64,000 nt of DNA from Diprion similis (lineage: Eukaryota > Arthropoda > Insecta > Hymenoptera > Diprionidae): NCBI RefSeq assembly GCF_021155765.1, contig NC_060117.1, forward strand, positions 4,802,001-4,866,000, in the 5' to 3' direction. The notes under the pieces are model-generated. The model saw only the letters and a program-made list of their open reading frames with translations. It was not told the origin of the DNA and did not search any database. The position numbers and the translations under genes are program-made. Position 1 is the first letter of the stretch, and each line of letters opens with the position of its first letter. Below, piece by piece: positions 51,501-63,565 of this stretch.

Positions 51501-54192
51501 GATTCCGTAATCAATAGAAAAACGTCAGCTTGTAAGATTGTAATGATTGAATTCTGCTTCTCGGATAGCGTTTAGATCCCAAAACTCAGAGTGGAAATCT
51601 GTACAGCATTGGGTTTAACTTTTACGTGGAGTAAATACGTAAGATTTACTCCAGAATGAACCACTAGTGCTGAAAATTTTAGCATTCTGCGTCTCTGTTA
51701 GACTGTTCGTTTGATCATAAGCTTTTTCAACGCTTGAGATTAGTTTTAGAGATCATCCTAAATACGTCGTTTGACATACGAGTAATTATTAAGTTCCGTA
51801 ACTGCAATAGATTATTATTTTTCCTCTTGTCTAGTTATTTAATCCTGAGGATTCTATGAAAATCTGCTATTACTCAAAATAATTTGAATCTTTAAATTTT
51901 TTATATTCCTAGGGAAAATGGATTTCTTTCATACGGTTCAGTTATTGATACAAATGCGTACTAATTGTATAGTTTACTACAAAACCCAGTGTCGTTAAAA
52001 TTTTTTGTTCAAGTATAAAATTTATTATTATCGACAGTGAGCTTCTTTGGTTGTATTACGATTTGAATTTACTCACGAATTTCACTTCCTCGAAAAAATC
52101 ACTAAATTTCATCACCAACATTATTCTATAATTAAAACTGGTCAACAAAAGTGTTTTCTCATAAATTTTGGCATCAACTTCCATTACCAAAGAGACCTTC
52201 TCGATCTTGCCAAATTATTTTTCAACATCACAATCCTAATGTTTGTGAAATTCAAATAATACCTTTGTTTACTTTCAATTGAAATAAAAAGATTGTATAA
52301 CACTACAGTTAAGTTGAAGATCACTTTACCTAAATAAATTTATTGGCTGATTATTATTTTCGAATTTATTATCCTTAGTAATAAGTAAATTTTATTAAAT
52401 ATATAAGCGGATTTTATTATCATTATTATTATTATATATTATATTGTACAAAAAAGAAAACATAAGTTTACGAAAATAACACAAGGACTGGGCAGTGTTC
52501 TATTATACATGTATATTAGTTGCGGAATAATTTGGCTGCTTCGATGTACACTTTCGTTACGTCGGAGCGAACGATACGACATTAGAATAGTAATTCAATA
52601 TCATATATTGCTTACACTTTATAAACTGTAGCTGATTAAGCACAGGATGTCCCTTTGTAAGTGTAAAACTATGATGGATTATTGTTTGCAAATGTTACAT
52701 TTTGTTATCTTCTTTTTCTTCGTAACTAAACATCAATGTTACATTTGTCTTTTAAGGAATACTGAAATTAATTTTCTTTAAATACTAACATGACCATCCA
52801 TGTATCACGTAATCAATTTGGGCAGTTGGACAAAAGTTTGTGCCGATTCATACGCAGGAAGATCCTTGCATGAAAGATTTTTATACTGGAATATGTGTAT
52901 AATATAAGTATTAATTTAAATAATTACTTTTTAGTATCAAATAGTTGACTACGTTGCTGTCAATATTATCTGCACTACATACTTCAGAGAGTTTCATAAT
53001 TTTATATATGAATATAGTTTCTGTCTTTGAAATTTTATCAGAATGGTAAGTAAAAGTCTACATAAAAATGAACGATGGGAAATGGTGAAAAATCATTGAC
53101 AACAAAAGATCAATGTAATTAGAATGAATGCTAAAAATCAGCGTGGAAAATAAAAATCGTACTTTGTGTGTTTGACAGAATTATTTCAAAAAAATTAAAT
53201 TTAGAGCACAAATTGTAATTCGTAACGTTTGTCTTTTGCAAGTCGCTTTACAATGATTATAAAATTATTAAATAAACTACAACTTTTTAGATCGTACGTA
53301 TTACGAACTATAAAATAGGACTCATAAATTCTAAGATATTCCTACCAGTTTAACAATGCAATCTCTTGATTTGTTGTTGCAGTTGTTACTTGCTCGTTAA
53401 ATTATCATATTAATAGCTGCTAACTGTGAAATGGACAAAGGACCGGACTCTAGACCTTGTATTCTAAACGAATTTACTGTGGTTTTTTCTTTCTTCTTCT
53501 CAGATAAAATGAGAAAACAAGAAATGTCTGTGAAAAAAAACAATTTCCAATGAATTAAACTTCTTTTCAATTAATTAAAAGCAAAATACAACTCATGAGA
53601 ATTTCAAAGCTTACTTCAAAAAACGATAACTTAAAAAAGAAAAAAACAATCATCGTCGAATCTCAATTAGAATCTAATAAAAAGTGCAAATGACACAAAA
53701 GTCTGTAATATGTTGCAAATTTTAATTTCCGGATAAAATTAGGCATTTGAACATCAAATTTTCGAGAATAAGTGAAAAAAATTTCAATCAATTTAATAAC
53801 GGTTTTTTTTTTTTTTTGTTTTTTTTTTCTTTTTGTTACATTACTATCACAGAAAAAATCAAGGATAAATTCGCTATAAAAGTAGAATCTGGAGCCTGAT
53901 CAAATGGTATGAATTGCTTCATATGCAGTCTGGTGTGGCGTAATAGCTTCGATTCAGTGATATCGATTCCATGTACAGAAATGTCGAACCGCCTAACGTC
54001 TTGCGCGGTTTTTCCTAATCCAAAGAATAACTTTCACCGTTTCTAACGCACAATATATACAAATAATTATACATGGTATATGGCGACTACCTTAGTTCAT
54101 CGAGAATCATACTATAAACGTTATTATCTTGTAAAAATAAAAATACTTCCTATTTATACATGTACACTCTATACATACAATTTTATGAACAA
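48556..54192. other. 5.6-kb gene-free interval between two convergent genes
   Basis: AT-rich throughout, with many stops in all frames. It presumably contains the long 3' UTRs of NIM1K (plus) and the PP2C-like gene (minus). Notable items: the hairpin at 49181-49202, a 14-bp palindrome TAACTTTAAAGTTA near 49,210, an ATT/ATA-rich microsatellite at about 52,415-52,445, and T-rich tracts at about 53,804-53,838. An 87-codon minus-strand frame at 50951-51214 (MPKHADFGDFLL...) has no recognisable family. Confidence 0.55.
49181..49202 (+). repeat. Perfect 8-bp hairpin with AATAAA in the loop
   Basis: AGTTGTAC, loop AATAAA, GTACAACT. The stem is perfect and the loop is exactly the poly(A) hexamer. 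It lies about 660 bp past the NIM1K stop. Confidence 0.7.
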
Positions 54193-57100
54193 CTAAAGAT
54201 CGGTATCAGATTCGGTATACTGACCAACTGTGTACGCTACGACAGTTGCATGATCTAGTTTACCCGGTACCATTGAAATCTTCTCCAGCATTTTCTTGCG
54301 CCGATTTCTTTGCTCCAATTTTGATAATTGGATCATGTGACCATCTTTTTGCTGAGCATAATACAGATCTGGATCTTCTAGAATTCGACGTTTCGCAGCT
54401 GTGATCCTCACCTTGAATACAATTGTAATAATTCACTTAAAGAGAACAATTTCAATTTAAAAAATCTAATCCATCCAAACGTGGGTGATAGTTGTTTTAA
54501 AAGGAACATTAGACGGATCGCTTAGACTCGAGCAAGGCTTCGATAACCGTCGTTTCTTTACAGCTGAATGGTGAAATTTTCAAGAAGAAAATAATCTCAA
54601 TTTTAAAATATCTAAAGTGGCACGTAAACTCCGATAGCATCATCAAAAGTGCAGCAGATACAAGTGCAGATGGAATTGCCGAGATGAATAGGAATTATTC
54701 TACAGCAAAGTTTCTCGAGTTAACAAACTTACCGCAAAGTCGAGAAGTAATTCGCAAAGACGTTTAGCATTATCGCAAGGCGGTCCTTCTCCGGATACTC
54801 CTCGCCTCAACAAATCCTCCATTCGCAAGAGAGTGAGCTCGTGCCTTTGATAAGCCTCAACGACGGGTAATCCATTATTGCTACTACCGATCGAATCTGA
54901 CCTTCTTAAATTCTCGGCAGACTTGCGACGAGTTCTAGTCCTACTCTGGCCCTCATGCTTGACACTTTTATCGGAACTCGCAGTGTTATTGGTAGGTAAT
55001 ATGGCAAATTTTCCCACTACAGGATCAAAGTTATCCGATATTCCGTCGCTGGTTAAAAATACTATATCGCCTTTTTCCACCTCTGTCATAGACAAAGTCA
55101 GATTATTCAACTCTGGATTAGAACCATCGACTGGACCCAAAGCTCCCAATGCATCTCGCATATCTCGCATGCAATGAATGTCGTGAGAGCCTTGTGTTAT
55201 CTCTCTTACGCCCGTTCGTCTGTGAAGAATTATATTTGAGTAAGCGGAAAAGTATTTATTAATTAATTTCATTTTATACTCTAGAAATTTTTACCCTTTT
55301 GTTTTTACCTGGAATAAACGTAGGCCAAACTGTCCCCAACGTTACACGTACACGCGACGTACCTTTCGGTACGACAATTTGACCCAGAGTTGTTACGCAG
55401 CAGAGGTAGTACGGCACAAACTGTTAGAGTCGTCAGCATTCCTTGCTCTTGTAGAATGAGAGAATGTGCCGAGTGAAAGGAGCGTAGCAAAGCTACGAAC
55501 ACATCCCGAGTAGTAGTTACTCCGCAGCCTGGTGCCGACGAGAAAAGGGCCTTGTTCAGGTATTCTATACTCCCGTGCACCGCTGCTCGAGCGGCAATGC
55601 TTGCTTTTGGGCCTAGAATACAAAAGCGAAGAGTAATAATTGTAGATAATTCTTGTTCACTGTGCTGACATTTATGAATCGGATAAAATGTATTGTCAAA
55701 ATTATACCCCAGTTAACGCCATCAGCGAGTCCCAAAACAGCAGCCTTCGGTCTAGCCGAAATACCAAAACAATCAGCAATTGGTTCTCCGTTGTTGATAT
55801 TCGTCGTCGGATTCTTTTCATACAGGGTGGTCGCTACTCCGTAGGCTAAATCGTGAGGCCTGAACCAGTCTGATACGCAAGCTATTTCACCGTCAGATGT
55901 TGTACCTAAACACACATTTGGATATCCATTAGAATTGATCGGCAACAATTTCCACGTTTTTGTCTTCTATTTAATTTACTGAACATCGCCAATGCATGGA
56001 AATGTTTATTCTCTGACTGGTCTACAGTTGTTGTCACCCTTACCCCACTATTTCGACAATCGTTCATAATTTGCAAAGTGTCAAGAGTACAACTACTACT
56101 ATAGAATTGTTCGACGTAATAAAATTCCATGCAAAACAGAGAATAAATAATTACAGATCTTACAATTAGATGTAGAAAATACATAACTATTTTCCAAGCA
56201 TTCTGCTTGATACTAGCAAATAGTTCGAGCATTTGGATAAAGTCACTGAAAGTATAAAGATATGCACAACTTCCAGCAGAATTTCAGTCCTTTTAACTAA
56301 AAAACTAAGAGTCACAGATCGAACACGTTGATAGTGGTTATTTATTTCCAGTTACCACTTTTAACAAATAGTTTCTGGCTAGGGATTGAATGTCATTGCA
56401 TAAATAAATGCATCCCTTGCTAGCTTAGAATACCGATTAAAAGTATACGAATATCACTGCTGATCCGAAGTAAATAGGATCACTAGATGTTTGGATTTTA
56501 AGATACTTTGGTTTCTATTGAACCAGGAAACATGCTTAAATAAATATTCTTCAATATACTAATACAATTTTCTTCATTCTTCCAATACTCTACGAATACA
56601 ACCCGCTATTGTTTATCATTGTCATTTTTCCATACCCTGCATTCTGCAAGTTTTATAAATGCCCTAAACTTGTGAGTAAATGTATCTGTAAAGAAATATT
56701 ACTAAACATGCAACTACAATGATTTCAGCCAGTATAAAAACATTCTAAGCATATCATTCGATGCCTAGAAAATGAGTAAATCTACCATCACTATCAATAA
56801 TCTACTCTATCTACGTACTTACAATGGATATGAAGTGATAGTTATGTACAGTGCATTACGATGTGCTTTAAATAATAAATTTCATAACTATCGTGATGAT
56901 ATAGGCATGACGATGATGATGATCATAATAATAATAATAATAATACGAATAAAAGTAAATACTATTATCGTGGCAGCAATAATAACGAAAATTATATCGG
57001 GTTGCAATAATGGGCTTATTAATTTTCCATTAGCATATTGAAGGTTTCCAGCACATGCAGATAATGCAAGGATAAACACCTTTTTTTGCCTTGCGAAACG

Positions 57101-58562
57101 GAGCTGGAGCACTTTTTGATTTCCTCAGTGGATTCATCTCGGAAGCAAACTCAGACGGTGGTGGAATTATGTCGTTTTTGAAATTCCCTTCCTTGGAAGC
57201 ATCCGCAATATCATTGCTTATGTTTTCATCATTAAACTGCAAAGCATTGTCATTCAGACTATCGTCAAAGCTTACGTTTGTCTGTTTCGTGGGTATGAAT
57301 GTACTTTCTGGGATGAAACTGGTCGTTTCGAATGTAAAGTGTTCTTTGGATGTAAGACTGAACTGAAAATTGTCCAACTTTTCTTTGATTTTAGCATCGT
57401 AATCAATCGTATCTTCTAATTTGGAGGTTGAATCTTCGGCGACCATACCATCCGTTAATAAATTATCAATATTTTGGCTAGGCAGTCCTCTGACTCCCAT
57501 ATCGGATTGATCCCTCGATTTGTTATAATTTTTGCAGCCATCATCCAACAGATCAGTCTGTTCATTATTGCAATTGGATTCCAAACTATCCAACAAGTTT
57601 TCATTAGAATACTTGGAATCTGGGTCGTATAACTTTCCAGCGGCGCGAATTTTGATAGAACTGTTGTCGATGGGACAAGGCGGGGAATCGCTTGGACGAA
57701 TCATAAACCATCGATCGTGAGCCACAGAGAATATACAGTCCATTGATGTGTTTACTGTATTCAATACACGCATTGCTGATTTCAAAATGTAAAAAAGCTT
57801 TTCCCTATTTCTTCGATACAGATAACTTACAATGTAATATAAATAGTTCATTTTAACACGCATTATTATGATACTAGAAACAAAAGCAAACGTCAACTCG
57901 CCAAACAATTATGTAAGAATTCTTATGAAAATTTATATTTATTTGTGAGTCTTCAATCTTGCTTAAAACAGATCTGATGTTTCGTAATACATACCAGTTC
58001 TTTCATGTTCGGACTGTTCCAAAATATCAATGTAGTCAACGTCTGGATCGCTGATACTTAAATGTCGCTGCTTTAAGTTTACCGTAGTCAAACCCCGATC
58101 GGGGCCTGTTAAAGCTGCAAATACTTCCCCGCCATTATCCAAGGTACATAATGGATACGATGGAAGTTCCTCTGGATTACGCCCATGCAATATTACCGGA
58201 CCTTCCATCTTAATCTCCAATCTACATAAATTAGAATAAGTGTCATCCAAAATGTCTTCTCTAATCTTAAAACAGAAACTTAAAAGAGACTCACAATGTT
58301 GTTGACAATATCAACAATTGTGAAAACAGTCTAACAAATAATGAATGAACTAATTTGATTAAATGTATGTACTGTAAGTGATTGAATAAACGTACCCATT
58401 GAGGTATCGAGTTATGAAACAACCGGCAGGGAGGTCCTGTGGAACATTTCTAGGACTACGTGGAGACGATTCACCGTGTCCGATATTCTCTACAGCAGCA
58501 GCAAGGTTGCTGACAGACAGCTGACGCATAAATCCAGCAACGCGTTTTCGTAAACTCGGCAT
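54193..58562 (-). CDS. PP2C-like domain protein (Drosophila CG9801 type)
   Basis: Exons in transcript order: 58562-58396, 58221-57995, 57775-57080, 55905-55708, 55612-55309, 55219-54733, 54411-54193; all junctions keep frame, giving 765 residues. The first roughly 360 residues are family-specific and mostly polar. The C-terminal half is a PPM/PP2C fold: GLADGVNWG (metal Asp, D425), a LTVCAVLP strand, ACTCNVGDSLAYV, DIVFLTSDGISDNF, and finally KLDHATVVAYTVG. The last motif has His after the conserved Asp where active PP2Cs have Asp or Asn. A Ser/Arg-rich insert (about residues 600-630) interrupts the domain. Substrate unknown. Whether it is catalytically active cannot be told; the aspartates seen suggest it may be. 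Intron 3 is long (1,174 bp) and holds an ATA microsatellite. Start: MPSLRKRVAGFMRQLS, the first ATG in frame. My link to CG9801 is from memory of that family. Confidence 0.88.
56911..56955 (+). repeat. GAT/ATA trinucleotide microsatellite
   Basis: Imperfect (GAT)n then (ATA)n run inside the third intron of the PP2C-like gene. It opens a spurious isoleucine-rich reading frame. Confidence 0.75.
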
Positions 58563-58961
58563 TTTAATAATCAATGTATTACTTCAGGTTCCTTAAATCA
58601 AACAACTGACACATTTTATCACAACTTCTAATACTGTCAAATGGAAATAACGAAGAGATGACGGAGCAAAGGCATTTTTTTAATCACACAACCAACTTGT
58701 GTCAGATACTTATAGCAGCCATTTTGGAAAGAATGTCAAATCAACGATGGGTAGATAGGAATAGGAAACGGAAAAGAAAACGAATTCCCACTTCAGATAT
58801 ACTGGGATGGTTGAATAAATGGAATCAACTTCGTTCACGTGTTTCCGATTTTAACCGCTGGGGGCGCTGTGTGACAATATCGTTGATCTCTCCCCCCTCC
58901 ACACGATAGATTCGAAACCGGTACTTTCAAATGATTAGTTTTCTTTATTAACGAAAAATAG
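58563..58961. other. Upstream region of the PP2C-like gene
   Basis: Probable promoter and 5' UTR of the minus-strand gene. It contains GCAGCCATTTTGG at about 58,705. A plus-strand 83-codon open frame from 58,658 has no family resemblance. Confidence 0.4.
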
Positions 58962-58969
58962 ATAAAAAC

Positions 58970-59580
58970 TAGGGGTGTGCGAATAATTCGAACTTACGAA
59001 TTATTCGTTCCGAATCAAATAATTCGAAAGTTCCCGAATAATTTGAAAAAATTCGAATAATTCAAAAAATTTCGAATTTCAAATTGTAGACATATAATAG
59101 AAGAAAATGACTAAGTTAATTATTTTTTTTTTTCATGAATGAAAAATTAAAAAAATGTATAAAAAACTTGGAGAAATTAATTTCGAGAATTTTAAAACAT
59201 TGCATGTATAACCTTTTTCTTTTAGATTTTTTTCAAACCAAAATTGATAATTATAAAAACCAAAATGAATTGAAAAGATCTTTAGCCAGTATTAGTTTTT
59301 AGATTTTTATGTTACTAACAGAGATGAAGATATATTGAAATTGAGCAATTGCTTTTGTTTTCACCGGGTAATTGATTTTTAATCAAAAATTATATTATTC
59401 GTAAGTAGAATATTTTGATACATGATGTAATGGAATTTAAATTGGAAACAATAGAAAATCCAGTGATATTTCGATAATTCACGAATAGTTCGAATTATTA
59501 GATTTTTTTCGAATTATTCGACGAGTTTCGAATCGAATATTAATATTCGATTCGATTCGCTCGATATTCGCACACCCCTA
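58970..59580. mobile_element. 611-bp hAT-like MITE
   Basis: TAGGGGTGTGCGAATA at the left and TATTCGCACACCCCTA at the right are perfect 16-bp terminal inverted repeats. Flanks ATAAAAAC (58962-58969) and GTAAAAAC (59581-59588) match at 7 of 8 bases, fitting an aged 8-bp target duplication. The subterminal parts are rich in CGAATAATTCGAA-type palindromes. The AT-rich interior has no transposase. Length of duplication and terminus style suggest hAT. Confidence 0.9.
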
Positions 59581-59588
59581 GTAAAAAC

Positions 59589-60038
59589 CATTGGAATAAA
59601 TTCAGACCTGAATTTGAGGTCATTGAGTTCAATGCCTCTCGAGTTTAAGCATTTTTCTACTCGCTAGAGAGCCTTCTTGCAAAACATTCTTCGCGACGTT
59701 TTGATTGCTTAGACCGCTGACCGTATCCCAAAAGAATAAGACCGAAAATAAAACGGTAAAAATTATATTTGAATGATCAGTGGAGTCAAAGAAATGAATG
59801 CAACATTTATGATCTCTGAAATTATGCATTATGAGATCTATTTTGTACATGTATGTTAGAAAACTTTTTCCTCAAAGAGTTTCTCTTTTTTTTTTTTTAG
59901 ATTTTTTTCTTTAAGTTTTGGCATTTTCAATGTAGTAAGGATAATTGAGTAACAACACTCAAATGTGCCTCATCGTGACGGCTAACATAGTATGAATAAA
60001 TTATATAATTATTGAAGCACTAATAATGTATTACATTG
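59589..60038. other. Interval between MITE and DPH2 3' end
   Basis: Contains a 73-codon minus-strand frame (59629-59850) with one hydrophobic segment (IIFTVLFSVLFFW) and fairly coding-like codons after it. An acceptor-like TTTCAG precedes it, but no upstream exon or homologue is recognisable. Left uncalled. Confidence 0.4.
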
Positions 60039-61878
60039 TCATGTTTCCTTCTTCATCGGTTCATTTTCATAAGCCATTGGCAACCCAATGCGGCCTTTAG
60101 TTGCGATTTTAACAGGATCCTGCCCTAACTTCTGTTCGAGTCCTTGCCAACTTCTGTTGAGTAAATAGTCGGCTCCACCCTTTCCGATCGCAACAGTGCC
60201 AGCTGACTTGGACACTAATTCCCCCATACCATTGACTGGAGACTCGTCGTTAGTTAAATTTCTGATAGATCCAGAAATTAGTGATACGTCTGAGTCATTT
60301 GAAGTTTCAAGAGGTACATAATTAAGTCCTGTGGATAGGATATGCCGAAAGTCCATGCAATATTGCGTTGAGAATGCTCTTGAAGCGTTGAACGCTATTT
60401 CCACTTCGAAAGGTGTTAACATTGGTTTGAAGAAGTCTCTCGAATCGTATACAAGGTTTTCTGGACAAGCTATTACCACAAACGCATCCATCTATAATAC
60501 AGAATAGATTCACCATTATATAAGTGTAATCGTCGTAGGATAGTATTAAAAAGTAATAATTAAAGTGAGCTATATTTACCTCAGGGAAATTAGCCAATTT
60601 TGCTGGATTTGGTTTGCCAACGCATACAATATAGCTCTTTTTATTTTTTTGTTTAAGTACGTTTTTTACAGCTGCAATTGATTCTAGGTAATTTTTTATG
60701 CCCAGCGTCGCCACCACTATACCGACAACACGAGCATCCTTTAATTTCTCGACTAGATATCTCCTTCTTTTAAGCCATATTGAATCACTTGCCGTAAAGT
60801 GCACAATTTTGCTACCATCGAAATGACACCAACTTTCAACAGCTATTCCTAAGGCTAAGTTGTTCAAGGTTTTTCCATTTGGACCTAAGAAAATGGCCTT
60901 GTAGTCCTTTATATTGTAACCAGCATCCAACTTGTAACTTCGGCCAAGAAAAATTTTACTGTCCACTTCACCGGAGTCCGTATACCTCGCGTTAGAGGAA
61001 CAATTCAACTTGGTGAGAGTAAAATTTTTGTACGTAGGTCTCAGAGTGTTATAAATGCATTCTGTAAAAAATGTTTAAAGATTTTTTAGTATTATATGCT
61101 ACTAATTTACAAAACTTTAGGTGCCTGTGAAATATATCATTAAACAGAAATATTCACCAGCTAGATGAGCGTAAGACACGTCATAGAAAAACAAAATCCT
61201 CTCCTCTTCAGTTTTAAAATATTGCTTAAACTCGGTAACAAATAATCGTATGTCAAGTTGTTGCTTAGGCAATATGTGAAAGACTGGTAATCGGCTTGTA
61301 GGATTAAGACAGGCGTGTCCAAAATGTACGATGCCATCTGCATTGACATGCTGTGCCGTGACTTCGTCTACGCAACAACTTCCGTACGACGAATCTCCCA
61401 AAATATAGACATTCTTGTTCAAACGCTTTTCCAATCTTAAAGCTATCTCGACAGAATCTGGCAAAAGTGAATCTGGGAACTGCAGACATACCTGTAAATT
61501 GAAACAATGAAAAAAATTTAATATTCAAAGCAATGTTACTTTTATCAATTAATATTCATGCAATTGGAATTATTTCAATAACTTGACATAAAATTAATAA
61601 AACGTGCTACAAAATATAATTATTAAACGGATCAAGGAACTTGTCGAATGGTCGGGCCGCAAATGAAAATTAGAAAAATGAATCACGAATGAAGAGGTAT
61701 TAATTCTCCACAACCGACTGACCTTTTCAAGTAAATTATTGTTGATCCATTCAACACATACATCCAAATCATATTGAGAATCCAAATTTTCAGGCAATGT
61801 TTTAGCTGGCAGACCATCGACTTCGGCAACTCGTTGTAAAACTGCTTGTTCGTTGCTACTGAAATCTGCAGCTGGCAT
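60039..61878 (-). CDS. DPH2: Diphthamide biosynthesis protein 2
   Basis: Exons 61878-61723, 61491-61158, 61061-60580, 60491-60039 (transcript order), in frame, 474 residues (human about 489). DPH2 pairs with DPH1 in the non-classical radical-SAM enzyme that transfers the 3-amino-3-carboxypropyl group of S-adenosylmethionine to a histidine of translation elongation factor 2, the first step of diphthamide synthesis in the cytosol. Visible features: GDSSYGSCCVDE (C91/C92), IVHFGHACL (C113) and VVIACPEN (C333), the positions of the iron-sulfur ligands in eukaryotic DPH2, plus VCLQFPDSLL near the start of exon 2. The C-terminal part holds the RSWQGLE signature seen in this family. The start MPAADFSSNEQ is the first ATG of the open frame. 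Nothing is truncated. Confidence 0.96.
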
Positions 61879-62299
61879 TTTGGATATTAATTATTGTACA
61901 AAATAATACGTGAGAGAAATTGAAATTACAATCTCGTCATTGATTTCAAATAATGTCTATTGTTGCACAGACTTCAAAGTGCCAGATTAGAGAATATGAC
62001 ATTTGGTAAAAACAAACAGCATGCGAATCGGGAATCGCATGAGAGGTTCTGCGAATTATTATTGCGCTTCTTTTTCGAGGCTATAAATACAAAAAATCCT
62101 CACAATATTTTTCACACGAAACTTTCAATTACTGCGGGCAAACGTCTCGATGTGCCTCGTATATTCAATCGTGCAGGTATCGTACACCCGTACGAACACA
62201 TGGTTGCGTATATTTCGCGGGGTACGTGAGCCGCAGCGCGATGGCAATGGCCTCACATCTTTGACAACTTGCGCAATGACGAATTTCACTAGATCTGGG
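61879..62299. other. DPH2 upstream region
   Basis: Likely DPH2 promoter and 5' UTR. An 89-codon plus-strand frame from 61,960 shows no family resemblance. Confidence 0.4.
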
Positions 62300-62425
62300 G
62301 TGCGATCCGATATTAACTTCCAGCGCTGCCAACAATCTTTTATCTCCTTCTCGCTACCAAGTTTGTGTGTAGCTCTGTCTCTGTCCTAGGGAACTTTAGC
62401 GCTGTGAAATAATTTCGGAACGCAC
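62300..62425 (-). repeat. Short TIR-like interspersed element, copy 2
   Basis: The reverse complement begins GTGCGTTCCGAAAT, passes CAGAGCTA, GTAGCGAGAAGGAGATAAA and GGCAGCGCTGGA, and ends ATCGGATCGCAC, collinear with 36,541-36,649. One end has diverged (GTGCGATCCGAT). It lies about 420-550 bp upstream of the DPH2 start. Confidence 0.68.
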
Positions 62426-62623
62426 GTTTCGTTTTCGTTTCAACTGGCGGAATTGTTCGAAAATTTTATTTTAAAAGATGAACGTAATTACTGATAGTAC
62501 AGTAAATAATTATTAGGTCATGACCGTTATCACAAAATCGAGACAAAAGAATAGTATTTGTGATATCTATTACATAAGAGTCTCAATTTAATTGAATTCT
62601 TGCCGATGAAAACGGCGATTAAT

Positions 62624-62640
62624 GGGGGGGGGGGGGGGGG
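62624..62640 (+). repeat. Poly(G) tract, 17 nt
   Basis: Uninterrupted run of 17 G in AT-rich DNA. It could form a G-quadruplex or could be a sequencing or assembly artefact. Confidence 0.8.
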
Positions 62641-62881
62641 CGTAGTCAATTTTAACGCTGTCGTATAATCTCGAATTATCCTAACGAACGTACCTGAAAC
62701 GCAAAAACGGGAATAACAGTCCCATTCTACATGCAATTCTGAACAAAACAACCTCAATACATTTTCATTTAACGCAAACATAAAGAAATAGCATGATTTT
62801 CACGAAATCGCAGTAGTATAAATACGTAGAAATTAAACAACTTCCTGCACTCGTTACAAAAGATAGTATTTTTTAATTGTT

Positions 62882-63189
62882 GGGGGAAGGGTCATTGGTA
62901 GTCTAAATCCAGAATTTCAACCAGATTTTGTAGTATTTTCAGCCACCATCTTGAGTTTATAATCTAATTTGTCTTTGTCGAATAATCCCCCTGCTCTCAA
63001 CTTTGCATTAAAAATGGTCATAAGTAAACTTGAAGGAAATTTAATTCTCTACAACTTTGAGCTAAATAATTTTTGCCTATGATCGACATTTTCCGAACGA
63101 AATTCATATAAATTCAAGATGACGACCGAAGGTATTACGGAATCTGTTCGAAATTCGAAACTTGGACTACCAATACCACTCCTGCCCCC
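62882..63189. repeat. 308-bp foldback repeat
   Basis: The left end GGGGGAAGGGTCATTGGTAG pairs imperfectly with the right end (reverse complement GGGGGCAGGAGTGGTATTGG...). GGTAGTCTAA pairs with TTGGACTACC, and further inside ACCATCTTGAGTTTAT pairs with ATAAATTCAAGATGACG. So the arms are imperfect inverted repeats of about 90 bp. No coding frame and no clear target duplication. Confidence 0.75.
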
Positions 63190-63565
63190 TCACCCTTCAG
63201 CTACAAAAAATTAAATAGTGATACCGAAAAATTCAAATTTTAGGTGTTCCTTTTTGTCCACTGCGACTGAACTAAACGCCAACTGAACCAGTCAAAACGT
63301 AGCTTTAACCGGACTCCTGTATGAAAAATTGTTGTAATGGGAAAAATGCGCTTTTTGAGATAAAACTGATCGTCGTGAATCGGCACTAGTGTGCGAATCA
63401 TTAAGCTTCGCCGATAAAATTTTTTTAATAAAAATATCAGGTATATAAAATAAAAATAGAAATGATTTCCGTTCAACATATTTTTTATAGACATTTTATA
63501 GAAAAAACGTTATTGAAAAAGATAAATACATTTTAGCGAAGGTACAAAACAGAGTGGCATATATA
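63190..63565. other. 3' flank of the right-edge gene
   Basis: AT-rich, no gene or repeat recognised. It presumably includes the 3' UTR of the minus-strand gene ending at 63566. Confidence 0.5.

Noticed and set aside
55309-55612. An exon of the PP2C-like gene that is exactly 304 bp, like the satellite monomer
   Set aside because: The exon shows no sequence similarity to the monomer. The equal length is coincidence.
56772-57041. Isoleucine-rich frames around the ATA microsatellite
   Set aside because: Translation of a trinucleotide repeat inside an intron of the PP2C-like gene.
59629-59850. Small membrane protein on the minus strand
   Set aside because: One hydrophobic stretch and decent codons, but an overlapping frame looks equally coding and no homologue is known to me. 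Not enough to call.
62530-62781. Proline-rich minus-strand frame
   Set aside because: The proline run is simply the 17-G homopolymer read on the other strand.
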